From Microvirga terrae (lineage in GTDB: Bacteria; Pseudomonadota; Alphaproteobacteria; Rhizobiales; Beijerinckiaceae): a stretch of DNA of 64,000 bases. The notes below the pieces were generated by a model that made no database searches, had not been told where the DNA came from, and worked only from the letters and a program-made list of their open reading frames with translations. The stretch is taken from assembly GCF_013307435.2 (NCBI RefSeq), contig NZ_CP102845.1:3656001-3720000 (forward strand), read 5' to 3'. The translations under genes were made by a program, and so were the position numbers. Of this stretch, positions 32,088 through 41,455 are shown one piece after another; the first letter of the stretch is position 1; the number at the start of each line of letters is the position of its first letter.

Positions 32088-32496
32088 GAGAGGTTGGTGG
32101 GACGGGGGAGCGTCACGCTGCGGTGCCGGTTTGTGATCTGTGCGCTGTCAAAGAGCAGCACCAGCGGGCCCGCAGCTTGCGCTGCGAGCCTGCAGGATGA
32201 TCGAGGGTGGCGCGAGTGGCAGCCCGGCTCGATGTCTGAGGTGATAAGCGAGAGCCAAGCTGCTCGTCGCGCACGGTTCTTTTCAGGCGGACCAGCTGGG
32301 CAGAGCCCAAGGTCGGCCTCCTGCGCGCCCAGGGGTGCGAAGCCTGTCGCAGGACCGTGCCGGCTCCCACACTTGCGACGCCTCGCGAGCGCGCCCCTCG
32401 AAGGAACCGATCTGAACAACGATATAGCTTAGCTTGCACCTGCTGTCAAGAACAAAGGTGGAACATCATCGCACCCACACCTGTCCACCACTTCCA

Positions 32497-32585
32497 CGTC
32501 ATCACCGGCCTTGTGCCGGTGATCCCGATCGAGACGCGCCACGCTCTTCCGATCGGGATGGCCGGGACAAGCCCGGCCATGACGT
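32497..32585. repeat. Dispersed double-hairpin repeat, copy 14
   Basis: B-A orientation; followed by a single right-hand half (GGTCCGGACAAGCTCGGCC...ATGACG) near 32610-32640. Confidence 0.9.
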
Positions 32586-32723
32586 CGAGGGTGACGGAAC
32601 GACCCTGGGATGGTCCGGACAAGCTCGGCCATGACGTGGAGGGCGTCAGCACGGGCGGAGGGTGGCCCTGGTGGGACAGATACGGGACGGGGCTGGCCAT
32701 GACGGGAGCCTGACCGGGCTCCC

Positions 32724-33692
32724 TCAGAGCCGTCCGCCGTCGATCACCACCGCCTGCCAGGCCCGGATGCCCCGCGAAGCGGCGGGACCGCGGGCGGAGG
32801 CCTCGATCCCGTAATGCTCCGCGAGCCGCGCGAGGGCGAAGCGCACGACGACCTTGGCGGAGCGCGCCGGCCACTGGCGCTCGCGCTCGATCTGCTCCAG
32901 GCCTTTCAGGAAGCCGCACAGGTCGAGCAGCAGGTCGCTGAAGTCGCCCCCGAGCGCATCGAAGGCGTTCCGCAGCCGCTGGCGCGCCGCGACCATCCGG
33001 TCCGTGGCCTCGCCCGGCGTGACCGGGCCGGCGCTCTTCGGCATGCCGTCGAAGCGTGCCGTCACGCCCGGCAGAAGCCCCGCCAGCATGATGTCGGTCC
33101 GCAGGCGGTCGCCCGCCTGATAGGACGCCTCGTCGATCAGCGGCTCGCCGTTGCGGCCCTTGCGGCGGCGCAGCCAGTCGAGCGGACTTTCCTCGGAATC
33201 GACCCTCACCCGCGCCGGTCCCGCGTCGGTCGCGACGGTGGCGAGTTCCGTTTCGTGATGCTGGTGAAGGAAGGCCATTTCGGCATCCGGCGCGCTCACG
33301 CGGCGCAGGTAGGCCTCACCGGCTGCGGTCCGCGCCAGGGCCCTGCGTCCGGACGCCGACGGCTCCCAGCGGGCGAGATCGTGACGCACGAGAGCCTCGG
33401 CGGCCGTGGCGGCGAAGCTCCCTGCCCCCACGGAGATCCCCGAGCGCCGCCTGTGGACAAGCACCTTCGCCATATCCGTCGGGTCGACCATAGCCCAGGT
33501 CTCCGGCTGGCTGAGCGCCGTCAGAAGCCGCCAAGCCTCCCTGGACAGAATTTCGCCTGTAGGTTGTCCACCGACCGTCCCGTCCCGGCGGGCCTGCTTG
33601 CGTGAGCGCCTCCCGGCACGGGTGCTGTTGGAGGCAGGAATCCCTTGCTCTGCAATCGTTTCATGAACCTCATCGCGATCGTCAATGTTCAT
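32724..33692 (-). CDS. DUF6456 family protein
   Basis: A 322-aa protein of the alphaproteobacterial DUF6456 family. Characteristic parts are DSEESPLDWLRRRKGRNGEPLIDEASYQAGDRLRTDIMLAGLLPGVTARFDG (residues ~166-216, quoted here in pieces: ESPLDWLRRRKG, LIDEASYQAGDRLR, AGLLPGVTARFDG) and the helical C-terminus with VVRFALARLAEHYG. A winged-helix-like segment lies upstream (EAWRLLTALSQPETWAM, ~52-68). The family is thought to be DNA-associated, but the role is unsettled. Followed downstream only by the repeat-rich gap. Confidence 0.82.
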   Translation of the reverse strand: MNIDDRDEVHETIAEQGIPASNSTRAGRRSRKQARRDGTVGGQPTGEILSREAWRLLTALSQPETWAMVDPTDMAKVLVHRRRSGISVGAGSFAATAAEALVRHDLARWEPSASGRRALARTAAGEAYLRRVSAPDAEMAFLHQHHETELATVATDAGPARVRVDSEESPLDWLRRRKGRNGEPLIDEASYQAGDRLRTDIMLAGLLPGVTARFDGMPKSAGPVTPGEATDRMVAARQRLRNAFDALGGDFSDLLLDLCGFLKGLEQIERERQWPARSAKVVVRFALARLAEHYGIEASARGPAASRGIRAWQAVVIDGGRL

Positions 33693-33881
33693 GTTTTGTT
33701 CCTATAAACAAATTAAGGAGGGTCTCTCTCCCTCCAGCCTGATAGTGGGGGCATATTCCTAGTTGTCAACGAAGATTCAAACCTGTTGATAAGACTGAGG
33801 ATAACTCGGACGGCCGGTCCGCCAACCGCACGAACGCCGCAAAAGGGTCCTCGGCCTGGACGACCGAGGACCCTGCCAGCA

Positions 33882-34316
33882 TCAGGCTGCGGGACTCATC
33901 GCCAGAGACCCGGGATCCGTCCCCTGAGCGAAGGCAAATCCTTCGTCGGCCCAACCTGTCACCCCGCCGAGCATCAGTTTGACGGGGCGCCCGAGCCGGG
34001 ACAGCTTCAGAGCCGCCCGGTCGGCGCCGTTGCAGTGCGGACCGGCGCAATAGACCACGAAGAGCGTGGTTTCGGGCCAGGCGGCCATGCGGTCCGCCGA
34101 CATCTCGCGATGAGGACAATGGAGCGCCCCCGGCACGTGGCCGCGCGCGTAGGCGCCGGGCCCGCGCACGTCGAGGAGCACGAAGTCCTCACTTCCGGCC
34201 GACAGGGATTCGTGCACGTCGGAACAATCCGTTTCGAACGCGAGACGACTGGCGAAATGCTCCGCCGCCCGTGGCGGAGCGGCGGCCGGAATGGCCGCGA
34301 CGGGGCTCGTTGGCAT
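33882..34316 (-). CDS. Single-domain rhodanese-like protein
   Basis: A 144-aa rhodanese-domain protein, likely a sulfurtransferase. The six-residue active loop starts at Cys95 in C-NGAD-R; a second cysteine, Cys90, lies just before (YCAGPHC). LLDVRGPGAYARGHVPGALHCPHREM (residues ~48-72) is the standard N-terminal half. An AAAGGAGG ribosome binding site supports the ATG at 34316. It is divergent from the FtrA-like regulator, an arrangement common in Proteobacteria, so that regulator probably controls it. Confidence 0.85.
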   Translation of the reverse strand: MPTSPVAAIPAAAPPRAAEHFASRLAFETDCSDVHESLSAGSEDFVLLDVRGPGAYARGHVPGALHCPHREMSADRMAAWPETTLFVVYCAGPHCNGADRAALKLSRLGRPVKLMLGGVTGWADEGFAFAQGTDPGSLAMSPAA

Positions 34317-34403
34317 GGCAACCTCCTTTGGAAAAGCCATCGCCAGAGTTCCGCGAAACCGTCATGGTGAGAAGTGGCGCCATTGCCAACAGACGTAAAC
34401 ATC

Positions 34404-35423
34404 ATGCCAAACCGCTTCGTCGTCGCCCTCGCCTATGACCGGCTGAGCACATTCGAATTCGGCATTGCCGTCGAGATCTTCGGCCTGCCGAGACCGGAAA
34501 TGGGCCCGGACTGGTATCGCTTCGCGGTCTGCGCCATCGAGCCCGGACCGCTGCGGGCTGTCGGGGGCTTTCAGATCACGGCGGATGGCGGGCTCGAATT
34601 GCTCGATGAGGCCGACACCATCGTGATTCCCGGCTGGCGGGGCGCCCATGCGGAGCCCGTTCCACCGGCGCTCGTGGAAGCCCTGAGGCTGGCTCACGAA
34701 AGAGGAGCACGCCTCATGTCCATCTGCTCCGGTGTCTTCGCTCTTGCTGCGACGGGGCTGCTGTCGGGCCGGCGCGCGACGACCCACTGGCACCACGTCG
34801 AGAACCTCTCGCGGCTCTACCCGGACGTCATCGTCGAGCCGGATGTTCTCTACGTGGACGAAGGCCGGGTGCTGACCTCGGCGGGCAGTGCGGCGGGAAT
34901 CGATCTGTGCCTGCATGTGGTGCGAACCGATTTCGGGCCCGAGATCGCCAACCGGCTCGCCCGGCGCCTCGTGGTGCCGCCCCATCGCGAAGGCGGACAG
35001 GCGCAGTTCATCGAGCGTCCCGTGCCGCCGGCCCGCGAGGGTCTGCGGTTCGCCCCCCTGTTCGACCGCATGCGGGCGCGGCTCGGCGAGGAGCAGCCGG
35101 TCGCGCGGCTCGCGGCCGAGGCCGGGATGAGCGTGCGCACCTTCCTGCGGCGCTTCAAGGCAGCGACCGGCCTGCCGCCGGGGGAATGGCTGCTGGCGGA
35201 GCGCCTGGCCCGCGCCCGGGAACTGCTCGAATCCACGGGCTGGTCCATCGAGGACATCGCGGGCGCGACGGGGTTCGGATCCGCCGCGACCCTGCGCCAC
35301 CACTTCAGGACGCGGCTCGGCACGAGCCCGGCGGCCTACCGCAGCCGATTCGCGCCCGAAAGGGCGCGCGCGACGGATCCGGCCGGCTTCAAAAAGCAAA
35401 AAGCCGCCCCTCGGGGCGGCTAA
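34404..35423 (+). CDS. ftrA: FtrA-like GATase1/AraC-type transcriptional regulator
   Basis: A 339-aa GlxA/FtrA-type activator. An N-terminal DJ-1/PfpI-like domain (~1-185) contains the nucleophile-elbow-like SICSGVFALAATGLL and THWHHVENLSRLYPDV. The C-terminal AraC HTH (~225-325) has EEQPVARLAAEAGMSVRTFLRRFKAATG and SIEDIAGATGFGSAATLRHHF. It is divergent from the rhodanese gene with an 87-bp shared promoter region. The last ~25 bp of the gene also form the terminator of mucR on the other strand, so its C-terminal residues are partly dictated by that hairpin. Confidence 0.85.
   Translation: MPNRFVVALAYDRLSTFEFGIAVEIFGLPRPEMGPDWYRFAVCAIEPGPLRAVGGFQITADGGLELLDEADTIVIPGWRGAHAEPVPPALVEALRLAHERGARLMSICSGVFALAATGLLSGRRATTHWHHVENLSRLYPDVIVEPDVLYVDEGRVLTSAGSAAGIDLCLHVVRTDFGPEIANRLARRLVVPPHREGGQAQFIERPVPPAREGLRFAPLFDRMRARLGEEQPVARLAAEAGMSVRTFLRRFKAATGLPPGEWLLAERLARARELLESTGWSIEDIAGATGFGSAATLRHHFRTRLGTSPAAYRSRFAPERARATDPAGFKKQKAAPRGG
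35398..35421 (-). terminator. mucR terminator overlapping the ftrA 3' end
   Basis: Stem AGCCGCCCC with GGGGCGGCT (35402-35420 region, loop TC) followed on the minus strand by TTTTT. It lies inside the coding end of the convergent ftrA gene. Confidence 0.8.
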
Positions 35424-35446
35424 TGTCAGCGCGGACGCGGTCCGGC

Positions 35447-35881
35447 TTAGCTGCTGCTGCGCGAGGAGCGGCGCTTCCGGCGCTGCTGGCCGAGGCCCAT
35501 CTCCTTGGCGAGTTCCGAGCGGGCCTTCGCGTAGTTGGGAGCCACCATCGGGTAATCGACAGGCAGGGCCCACTTCTCGCGGTACTGCTCGGGCGTCATG
35601 TTGTACTGCGTGCGCAGATGGCGCTTCAGCGACTTGAACTTCTTACCGTCCTCGAGGCAGACGATGTAATCCGGCGTCACGGACTTCTTCACCGGGATGG
35701 CCGGCTTCGGAGCCTCGACGGGCGCTTCCACGGTGCCGCCCCCGACACGCAGAAGAGCCGAATGAACGTCGTTGATCAGCGTCGGCAGATCGCCCGAAGG
35801 AACAGAGTTATTGCTCACATAGGCCGAAACGATATCTGCAGCCAACTCAATGTAGTTCGAAGCAGCGATGTTGTCGCTCAT
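35447..35881 (-). CDS. mucR: MucR/Ros family transcriptional regulator
   Basis: A 144-aa Ros/MucR regulator, a nucleoid-type repressor of surface, motility and virulence or symbiosis genes in Rhizobiales. The C-terminal DNA-binding domain is typical ([19 protein letters not shown], residues 71-89; [18 protein letters not shown], ~101-118). Compared with Ros, only Cys75 and His88 remain; the second Cys is Asp78 and the last His is replaced (Gln92-Tyr93). Zinc-independent MucR relatives in Mesorhizobium show similar changes. The tail is basic and serine-rich. The upstream region is long and AT-rich, as is usual for autoregulated mucR. Confidence 0.92.
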   Translation of the reverse strand: MSDNIAASNYIELAADIVSAYVSNNSVPSGDLPTLINDVHSALLRVGGGTVEAPVEAPKPAIPVKKSVTPDYIVCLEDGKKFKSLKRHLRTQYNMTPEQYREKWALPVDYPMVAPNYAKARSELAKEMGLGQQRRKRRSSRSSS

Positions 35882-36306
35882 TTTGATTTTCTTCCTTTCC
35901 GGCTCTTTGGAATGACTCAAAAAAGCATTTCAGCCTACAATTGAGCATTCTTGTCTGAAGCTATGCTTGCTTCTTCCTTGAGCCGCACCGTACTTGCACA
36001 GAAATCGTGCTCGCTCGTCCAAGTATGTCAAATCCAGCCCCATTGCAAGATGTGCAAAAGGAAAACTTTGGAAAACTTCGTATCAACTTTCACTATGCAA
36101 TAAACCTACGCTGAACAGTTAATGCCTTTGGCGGCAGTTTAAGGCTTTCGTCACAGAATTTTCATCGTTCCGATCTGAAGAAGTAACTAGAAAGGCGCTT
36201 GTCTTTGCACGGAGCTTACGCCCACGGGCGCAAACGGGACCCAGCATGGGAAATTATCGTTATCTGTGCATAATCCCGCCTCTTGATGATTTGCCCGGAC
36301 ACTTTC
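35882..36306. other. AT-rich divergent regulatory region between mucR and the S9 peptidase
   Basis: 425 bp, clearly less GC-rich than its surroundings, with A/T runs near 36050-36110. MucR proteins bind AT-rich DNA and repress their own genes, so this is a likely autoregulation zone (inference). It holds the putative mucR promoter listed separately and no gene. Confidence 0.5.
36003..36031 (-). promoter_or_regulatory. Putative mucR promoter
   Basis: On the minus strand TTGACA (36031-36026), 17-bp spacer, ACGATT (36008-36003). The -35 is perfect, the -10 weak. It would give a leader of ~115 nt. Confidence 0.35.
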
Positions 36307-38418
36307 ATGAACATCGAACGCCTTGCCACTCGTCCCTTGCCCGCGGCGCCGTCGGTCCCGGCGCGGCCGCACGTCGTCGACCTGCACGGAATCCGGGTCC
36401 ATGACGATTACGCGTGGCTGAAGGCGGACAACTGGCGGGACGTGCTCAAGGACCCCGCTACCCTGGATGCTTCCATCCGAGCCGTCCTGGAACAGGAAAA
36501 CGCCTACGCGGCGGAGGTTTTTGCCGGAACGGAGGAATTCCAGGCCCGGCTCGTGGCCGAGATGCGCGGGCGCATCAAGGAGGATGATTCAACCGTTCCC
36601 GAGCCGGACGGGCCCTTCGCCTATTTCACCCGCTTCCGGGAGGGCGGACAGCACCCCCTCGTCTGCCGGCAGCCCCGCGAGGGCGGCCCCGAGACGATCA
36701 TGCTCGACGGCGACAGGGAGGCGGAAGGCCATCCCTTCTTCGACCTGGGCGGGGCGGATCACTCGCCCGACCACCGGCTGATGGCCTGGGGGGCGGATCT
36801 CAAGGGCTCGGAGTATTTCACGATCCGCGTGCGCGACCTCGCGAGCGGCGTGGACCTCCCGGACGCGGTGCTCCAGACCTCCGGGGGCGCCGTTTGGCTC
36901 AACGATTCGTCCGGCTTCTACTACGTCGAACTCGACGAGAACCACCGCCCCGTGCGGGTCAAGCGCCATCGTCTCGGTACCGGGTCCGAGCAGGATCAGG
37001 TGGTCTACGAGGAGAAGGACCCGGGCTTCTTCGTGAAGCTCGGCGTCACCCAGTCGAACGCCTTCGTGCTGATCGAGGCGAGCGACCATGAGACCTCGGA
37101 GGTCTGGCTGCTCGACCGGGCTGATGCCTCGGCCTCGCCCCGGCTCGTCGAGCCGCGCACGCCGCAGTTGAAGTACGACGTCGAGCATCACGGCGACCGC
37201 CTGATCATCCTCACCAATGCGGACGGGTCAGAGGATTTCAAGATCGTCACGGCCCCGGTCGCGACGCCGGGACGTGCCTTCTGGACCGATCTCGTGCCAT
37301 ACCGGCCCGGCACGATGATCCTGTCCGTCGTCGCGCTCGCCCGCTATCTGGTGCGGCTGGAGCGGGAGAACGCCAATCCGCGCATCGTGCTGCGGGACTT
37401 CGCCACCGGCCGGGAGGACTCCGTCGCGTTCGCCGAGGAGGCGTATTCGCTGGGCTTCTCGGCCGGCTACGAATTCGACACGGACGTCATCCGCTACCAT
37501 TACTCGTCGATGACGACGCCGAGCGAGGTGACCGACTACAACCTGCGGACCGGCGAGCGCGTCCTGCGCAAGCGCCAGGAGGTGCCGAGCGGGCACAACC
37601 CGGCCGACTACGTGACGCGACGGCTGTTCGCGACGGCGCCCGACGGCGAACAGGTTCCCGTCTCGCTGGTCCACCGCCGCGGGGTGGCGCTCGACGGCTC
37701 CGCCCCGTGCCTGCTCTATGGATACGGCTCCTACGGCATGTCCATGCCGGCAGGTTTCCGCACCGGGATCCTGTCCCTGGTCGACCGCGGCTTCGTCTAT
37801 GCCATCGCGCATATCCGCGGCGGCACGGAAAAGGGCTGGCGCTGGTACATGGACGGCAAGCGCGAGAAGAAGCCGAACACGTTCACGGATTTCATCGCCT
37901 GCGGCGAGGCTCTGGTCCAGGCCGGCTATACGTCCCGCGGGCGCATCGTGGCCCATGGCGGCAGCGCGGGCGGCATGCTCATGGGGGCCGTGGCCAACTT
38001 GGCGCCGGACCTGTTCGCCGGGATCATCGCCGAGGTGCCGTTCGTCGACGTTCTCAACACCATGCTCGACAGCGACCTGCCCCTCACCCCGCCGGAATGG
38101 CCCGAATGGGGGAACCCGGGCGCCGACGAGGCCGCGTTCCGGACGATCCTGTCCTACTCGCCCTACGACAATGTGAGGCCGCAGGCCTATCCGGCGATCC
38201 TGGCTCTCGCCGGGCTTACGGACCCGCGGGTCACCTATTGGGAGCCTGCGAAATGGGTCGCGCGGCTCAGGTCCGCCATGACCGGCGGGGGCCCGGTCGT
38301 GCTCAAGCTCAACATGGAGGCGGGACATGCGGGCGCGGCCGGCCGGTTCGACCGCCTCGAGGAAGTCGCCCTCGCCTATGCGTTCGCGATCCGATGCGTT
38401 CAAGGGTTCCAGAATTGA
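36307..38418 (+). CDS. ptrB: Oligopeptidase B-like S9 family serine peptidase
   Basis: A 703-aa S9A peptidase that cleaves short peptides, in oligopeptidase B after Arg or Lys. The N-terminal ~400 residues form the beta-propeller (VHDDYAWLKADNW near 32, WLNDSSGFYYVELDE near 196). The C-terminal hydrolase has Ser553 in GGSAGGMLMG, Asp639 in LTDPRV and His674 in EAGHAG. YGYGSYG and AHIRGGTEKGWRWY are family motifs. No signal peptide, so cytoplasmic. The ATG at 36307 is preferred; one at 36283 adds eight residues. Confidence 0.9.
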   Translation: MNIERLATRPLPAAPSVPARPHVVDLHGIRVHDDYAWLKADNWRDVLKDPATLDASIRAVLEQENAYAAEVFAGTEEFQARLVAEMRGRIKEDDSTVPEPDGPFAYFTRFREGGQHPLVCRQPREGGPETIMLDGDREAEGHPFFDLGGADHSPDHRLMAWGADLKGSEYFTIRVRDLASGVDLPDAVLQTSGGAVWLNDSSGFYYVELDENHRPVRVKRHRLGTGSEQDQVVYEEKDPGFFVKLGVTQSNAFVLIEASDHETSEVWLLDRADASASPRLVEPRTPQLKYDVEHHGDRLIILTNADGSEDFKIVTAPVATPGRAFWTDLVPYRPGTMILSVVALARYLVRLERENANPRIVLRDFATGREDSVAFAEEAYSLGFSAGYEFDTDVIRYHYSSMTTPSEVTDYNLRTGERVLRKRQEVPSGHNPADYVTRRLFATAPDGEQVPVSLVHRRGVALDGSAPCLLYGYGSYGMSMPAGFRTGILSLVDRGFVYAIAHIRGGTEKGWRWYMDGKREKKPNTFTDFIACGEALVQAGYTSRGRIVAHGGSAGGMLMGAVANLAPDLFAGIIAEVPFVDVLNTMLDSDLPLTPPEWPEWGNPGADEAAFRTILSYSPYDNVRPQAYPAILALAGLTDPRVTYWEPAKWVARLRSAMTGGGPVVLKLNMEAGHAGAAGRFDRLEEVALAYAFAIRCVQGFQN

Positions 38419-38507
38419 TCCGACGCGCTATGTGAAAACGTAACACAGCGGGAGCAGCGGCGCGGCAGGCCGCAGAGCGTGCAGAGTGACCTTGAAAGTA
38501 CCGACAG

Positions 38508-40892
38508 ATGACCGAGCGCGGCAGTTTGACCGTTGAAGACGTCGTCGCCCCGCGAGAGGGCGACAGGCAACGCGTCGCGGAGCTTGAGACCCGGCTGGCC
38601 CAGGCCGAGGAAGCGCTGCGGTCGAGCAATATGAAGCTGAGGATGGCTCTCGAGATCGGCCGGCTCGGCGCCTGGGAGCGGGACCTGGAAACCGGCGAGG
38701 TGACCGGCACACCGGCCTTCAAGCTGTATCTAGGGCTTCCGCCCGAGGCGAAGCTCACCTATCCCGACCTTCAGGCCATGTTCCACCCGGCCGACATCGA
38801 GCGCATCAATCAGGCGATCGCCTACGCGCTCCGCACCCGGACGGATTTCAACATCGAGCACCGGATCCTGAAGGCGGATGGAAGCATCGGCCACGTCCAT
38901 GTGCGCGGCGGCATCGTCTTCGAGGGCACGAAGCCGGTCCGCTTCGTGGGCGTTCTGCAGGACATCCGGGAGCGGCAGAGGCTCCGGGAGGAAATGGACC
39001 AAGCGCAGCGCCGTCAGGAATTCCTCCTCAAGCTCAACGACCAGATCAGCAGCATCGACGACGAATACGAGATCATGGAGATCGCGTCGCGCAACGTGAG
39101 CAAGCTCCTGAAGGTCGACACGGCAGGCTATGGCGAGGTCTACGAGGATCGCGGCGTCATCATCGTCGAACGCGAGTGGTCCTGGGGGCTCATCACCAAC
39201 GAGGGCAAGGTCGAGAAGATCGACCAGCATGCCGGCCCGATCATCGATGCTCTCCGGCACGGGGAGCCGGCCGTCATCAACGACGTGAGAAGCGATCCTC
39301 GCCTCGGCGAACCGGCCCTGCAGGCCTTCTACAGCACCATCAATGCGCGTTCGGGCTTCCTCGTGCCCATTCACAAGAACGGGCGCTTCATCGCCGAATT
39401 CTACGTCTATTCGTCGACGCCCCGCGACTGGACGAGCGACGAGGTCGCTCTCGTGGAGGACGTGGCGGAACGCACCTGGCTGGCCATCGAGAAAGTCCGG
39501 GCCGAGACGAAGCTCCGCGAGACCGAAGCGCGGTTCAAGCTCATCGCGGAATCGCTCCCGGCGCTGGTGTGGATCGTCAAGCCCAATCTCGAACTCACCT
39601 ACACGAACGAACGGTGGGTCGCCTATTCGGGCCTGCCGCCCGAGGACGCCCTGGGACACAGCTGGACGGCGGCCATCCACCCGGACGACTGGGTGAGGAT
39701 GACCGAAGAGCTGAAGCCCGTCATGGCGAACGAGACCCCCTATACGACGGAGGTCCGCTACCGCTCCAAGGAGGGCGATTTCCGCTGGCACATCATCCGG
39801 GCCGCCCCCGTGCACAACGCCGCCACGGGAGAGTTCAGGGGATGGGTCGGCACGAGCGTCGACATCCATGACCTGAAGCTGACCGAAGCGGCCCTGCGCG
39901 TCAGCGAGGAACGCCTGGCCCTGGCGCAGCGGGCTGCCGGAATCGGCGTGTTCGACTGGGACGTCCCGTCCGGCAAGGTCACGTGGACCGAGGAGCAGGA
40001 GCGCCTGTTCGGCCTCGAGAAAGGCACGTTCGGGGAGGATTTCTCGAGCTGGGAGGAGGCGGTTCTCCCGGAGGACCTGGCGCCGTCCAACAAGGCCATC
40101 GGCGAGGCGCTCGCGCGCCATGACCCCGAGATCAACCTGGCCTATCGGATCCGGCGTCCCGACGGGACGGTCCGCACCATCGATACGATCGCGCTCTTCT
40201 TCTATGACGACACAGGCGCTCCGTTGCGCATGGTCGGCGTGAATATCGACATCACGCGCTACAAGGAGGCGGAGAACCGCCAGAACCTTCTCATCCGCGA
40301 ACTCCACCACCGGGTGAAGAACACGCTGGCGACCGTTCAGGCGATCGTGGGTTCCACCGCGCGCACGGCTTCGAGCATCGACGAATTCTATCAGGGTTTC
40401 GTCGGCCGCATCGTGTCGCTCGCCCGCACCCACAATCTCCTGACCGAGGACCTGTGGCAGAAGGCGGCCCTCGAAGACCTCGTCCAGACGGAACTCGGCC
40501 CCTACGAGGACGAGGCGCGCAACCGCATCACCATCGAGGGGCCGCATCTCGAACTGCCCTCCGAGGCGGCGGTGCCGATCGGCATGGCGATCCACGAACT
40601 GACCACGAACGCCGCCAAGCACGGCGCCCTGTCGACCTTCGGCGGGCAGGTCGACGTGCGTTGGGAAATCCATAACGAGGAGCACCCGACGCTGCACTTC
40701 ACATGGGTGGAGCATGGCGGGCCGCGCGTGGGCAAGCCCACCCGTCAGGGCTTCGGGACGCGCCTGCTCCAGCGCGTGCTGGCCGCGCAGCTTCAGGCCG
40801 AAGTCTCCATGGAGTTCCTCGAGGAAGGGCTGCGCTTCTCCATGCAGATGCCGATCCCGACCAGCCATCCGACATTCAACCCCGACATGTAG
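38508..40892 (+). CDS. HWE-family sensor histidine kinase with PAS and GAF domains
   Basis: A 794-aa soluble sensor kinase. Order: short coiled coil (~20-42), PAS (~45-160), GAF (~175-335), PAS/PAC (~345-465), PAS (~475-590), then an HWE kinase core. The phospho-acceptor region is ELHHRVKNTLATVQAI with His600/His601; the N-box is HELTTNAAKHGALS and the G1 region has the WxE of the name (FTWVEHGGP). The ending GFGTRLLQRVLAAQL is typical. No membrane helix and no adjacent response regulator, so it is an orphan cytoplasmic sensor. HWE kinases in this group often sense light or stress and feed the general stress pathway. Confidence 0.92.
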   Translation: MTERGSLTVEDVVAPREGDRQRVAELETRLAQAEEALRSSNMKLRMALEIGRLGAWERDLETGEVTGTPAFKLYLGLPPEAKLTYPDLQAMFHPADIERINQAIAYALRTRTDFNIEHRILKADGSIGHVHVRGGIVFEGTKPVRFVGVLQDIRERQRLREEMDQAQRRQEFLLKLNDQISSIDDEYEIMEIASRNVSKLLKVDTAGYGEVYEDRGVIIVEREWSWGLITNEGKVEKIDQHAGPIIDALRHGEPAVINDVRSDPRLGEPALQAFYSTINARSGFLVPIHKNGRFIAEFYVYSSTPRDWTSDEVALVEDVAERTWLAIEKVRAETKLRETEARFKLIAESLPALVWIVKPNLELTYTNERWVAYSGLPPEDALGHSWTAAIHPDDWVRMTEELKPVMANETPYTTEVRYRSKEGDFRWHIIRAAPVHNAATGEFRGWVGTSVDIHDLKLTEAALRVSEERLALAQRAAGIGVFDWDVPSGKVTWTEEQERLFGLEKGTFGEDFSSWEEAVLPEDLAPSNKAIGEALARHDPEINLAYRIRRPDGTVRTIDTIALFFYDDTGAPLRMVGVNIDITRYKEAENRQNLLIRELHHRVKNTLATVQAIVGSTARTASSIDEFYQGFVGRIVSLARTHNLLTEDLWQKAALEDLVQTELGPYEDEARNRITIEGPHLELPSEAAVPIGMAIHELTTNAAKHGALSTFGGQVDVRWEIHNEEHPTLHFTWVEHGGPRVGKPTRQGFGTRLLQRVLAAQLQAEVSMEFLEEGLRFSMQMPIPTSHPTFNPDM

Positions 40893-40900
40893 GGTCTCCC

Positions 40901-41455
40901 ATGCTGCTCGACGCGAAACGCTCCCACCTTCTCGTCGTCGATCTCCAGGCCCGGCTCATGCCGGCCATTCATGATGGCGAGACCGTCCTGCGCAACGTCA
41001 ACATCCTCCTGGAAGCGGCCAAGCGCCTCGACGTTCCCGTTACGGTGACCGAGCAATACCCCAAGGGCCTCGGCGCCACCGTGCCGCCGGTCCAGGAGGC
41101 GCTGCCGCCTGAAGCGGCCACCTTGTCCAAGACGAGCTTTTCCGCCGCCCGCACCGCGCCGATCGCCGAGCGGGTCGCAGACCTGCGCGGCCGCGGCCGC
41201 AATCAGCTCGTGGTCTGCGGAACCGAGGCCCATATCTGCGTGCTGCAAAGCGCCCTGGAGTTCCGAGGCACGGGCCTGGATGTCTTCGTGGTTGCGGATG
41301 CGGTGTCGAGCCGCTCGCCCCACAGCGTCGCGGCCGCCTGCGCGCGCCTGCTTCACGCGGGCTGCCATTGGGTGACGACCGAAATGGCGGTCTTCGAATG
41401 GATGGAAGCGGCCGCCACGGACGATTTCCGCGCCCTGTCTCCCCTCTTCAGGTAG
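40901..41455 (+). CDS. Isochorismatase-family cysteine hydrolase
   Basis: A 184-aa isochorismatase-like hydrolase (nicotinamidase superfamily). LLVVDLQARLMPAI carries the catalytic Asp near residue 15, KTSFSAA the Lys region (~77), and LVVCGTEAHICVLQSALEF the nucleophile Cys (~114) with the preceding cis-peptide. It resembles the ycaC/hydrolase branch more than true isochorismatases. It follows the kinase gene after 8 bases and overlaps the convergent gene at 41448 by 8 bases. Substrate unknown. Confidence 0.87.
   Translation: MLLDAKRSHLLVVDLQARLMPAIHDGETVLRNVNILLEAAKRLDVPVTVTEQYPKGLGATVPPVQEALPPEAATLSKTSFSAARTAPIAERVADLRGRGRNQLVVCGTEAHICVLQSALEFRGTGLDVFVVADAVSSRSPHSVAAACARLLHAGCHWVTTEMAVFEWMEAAATDDFRALSPLFR

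Larger units (their letters stand above)
31866..32723. other. 858-bp intergenic region with two repeats and no gene
   Basis: It holds repeat copies 13 and 14, a half-copy near 32610-32640, and ~400 bp of sequence (32090-32495) without a credible frame, tRNA or promoter. Open frames at 32094-32432 and 31703-32419 have shadow-like composition and no ribosome binding site. Confidence 0.6.

Noticed and set aside
38730..40868. 712-codon open frame antisense to the HWE kinase
   Set aside because: Same shadow composition; the plus-strand kinase has all domain motifs.
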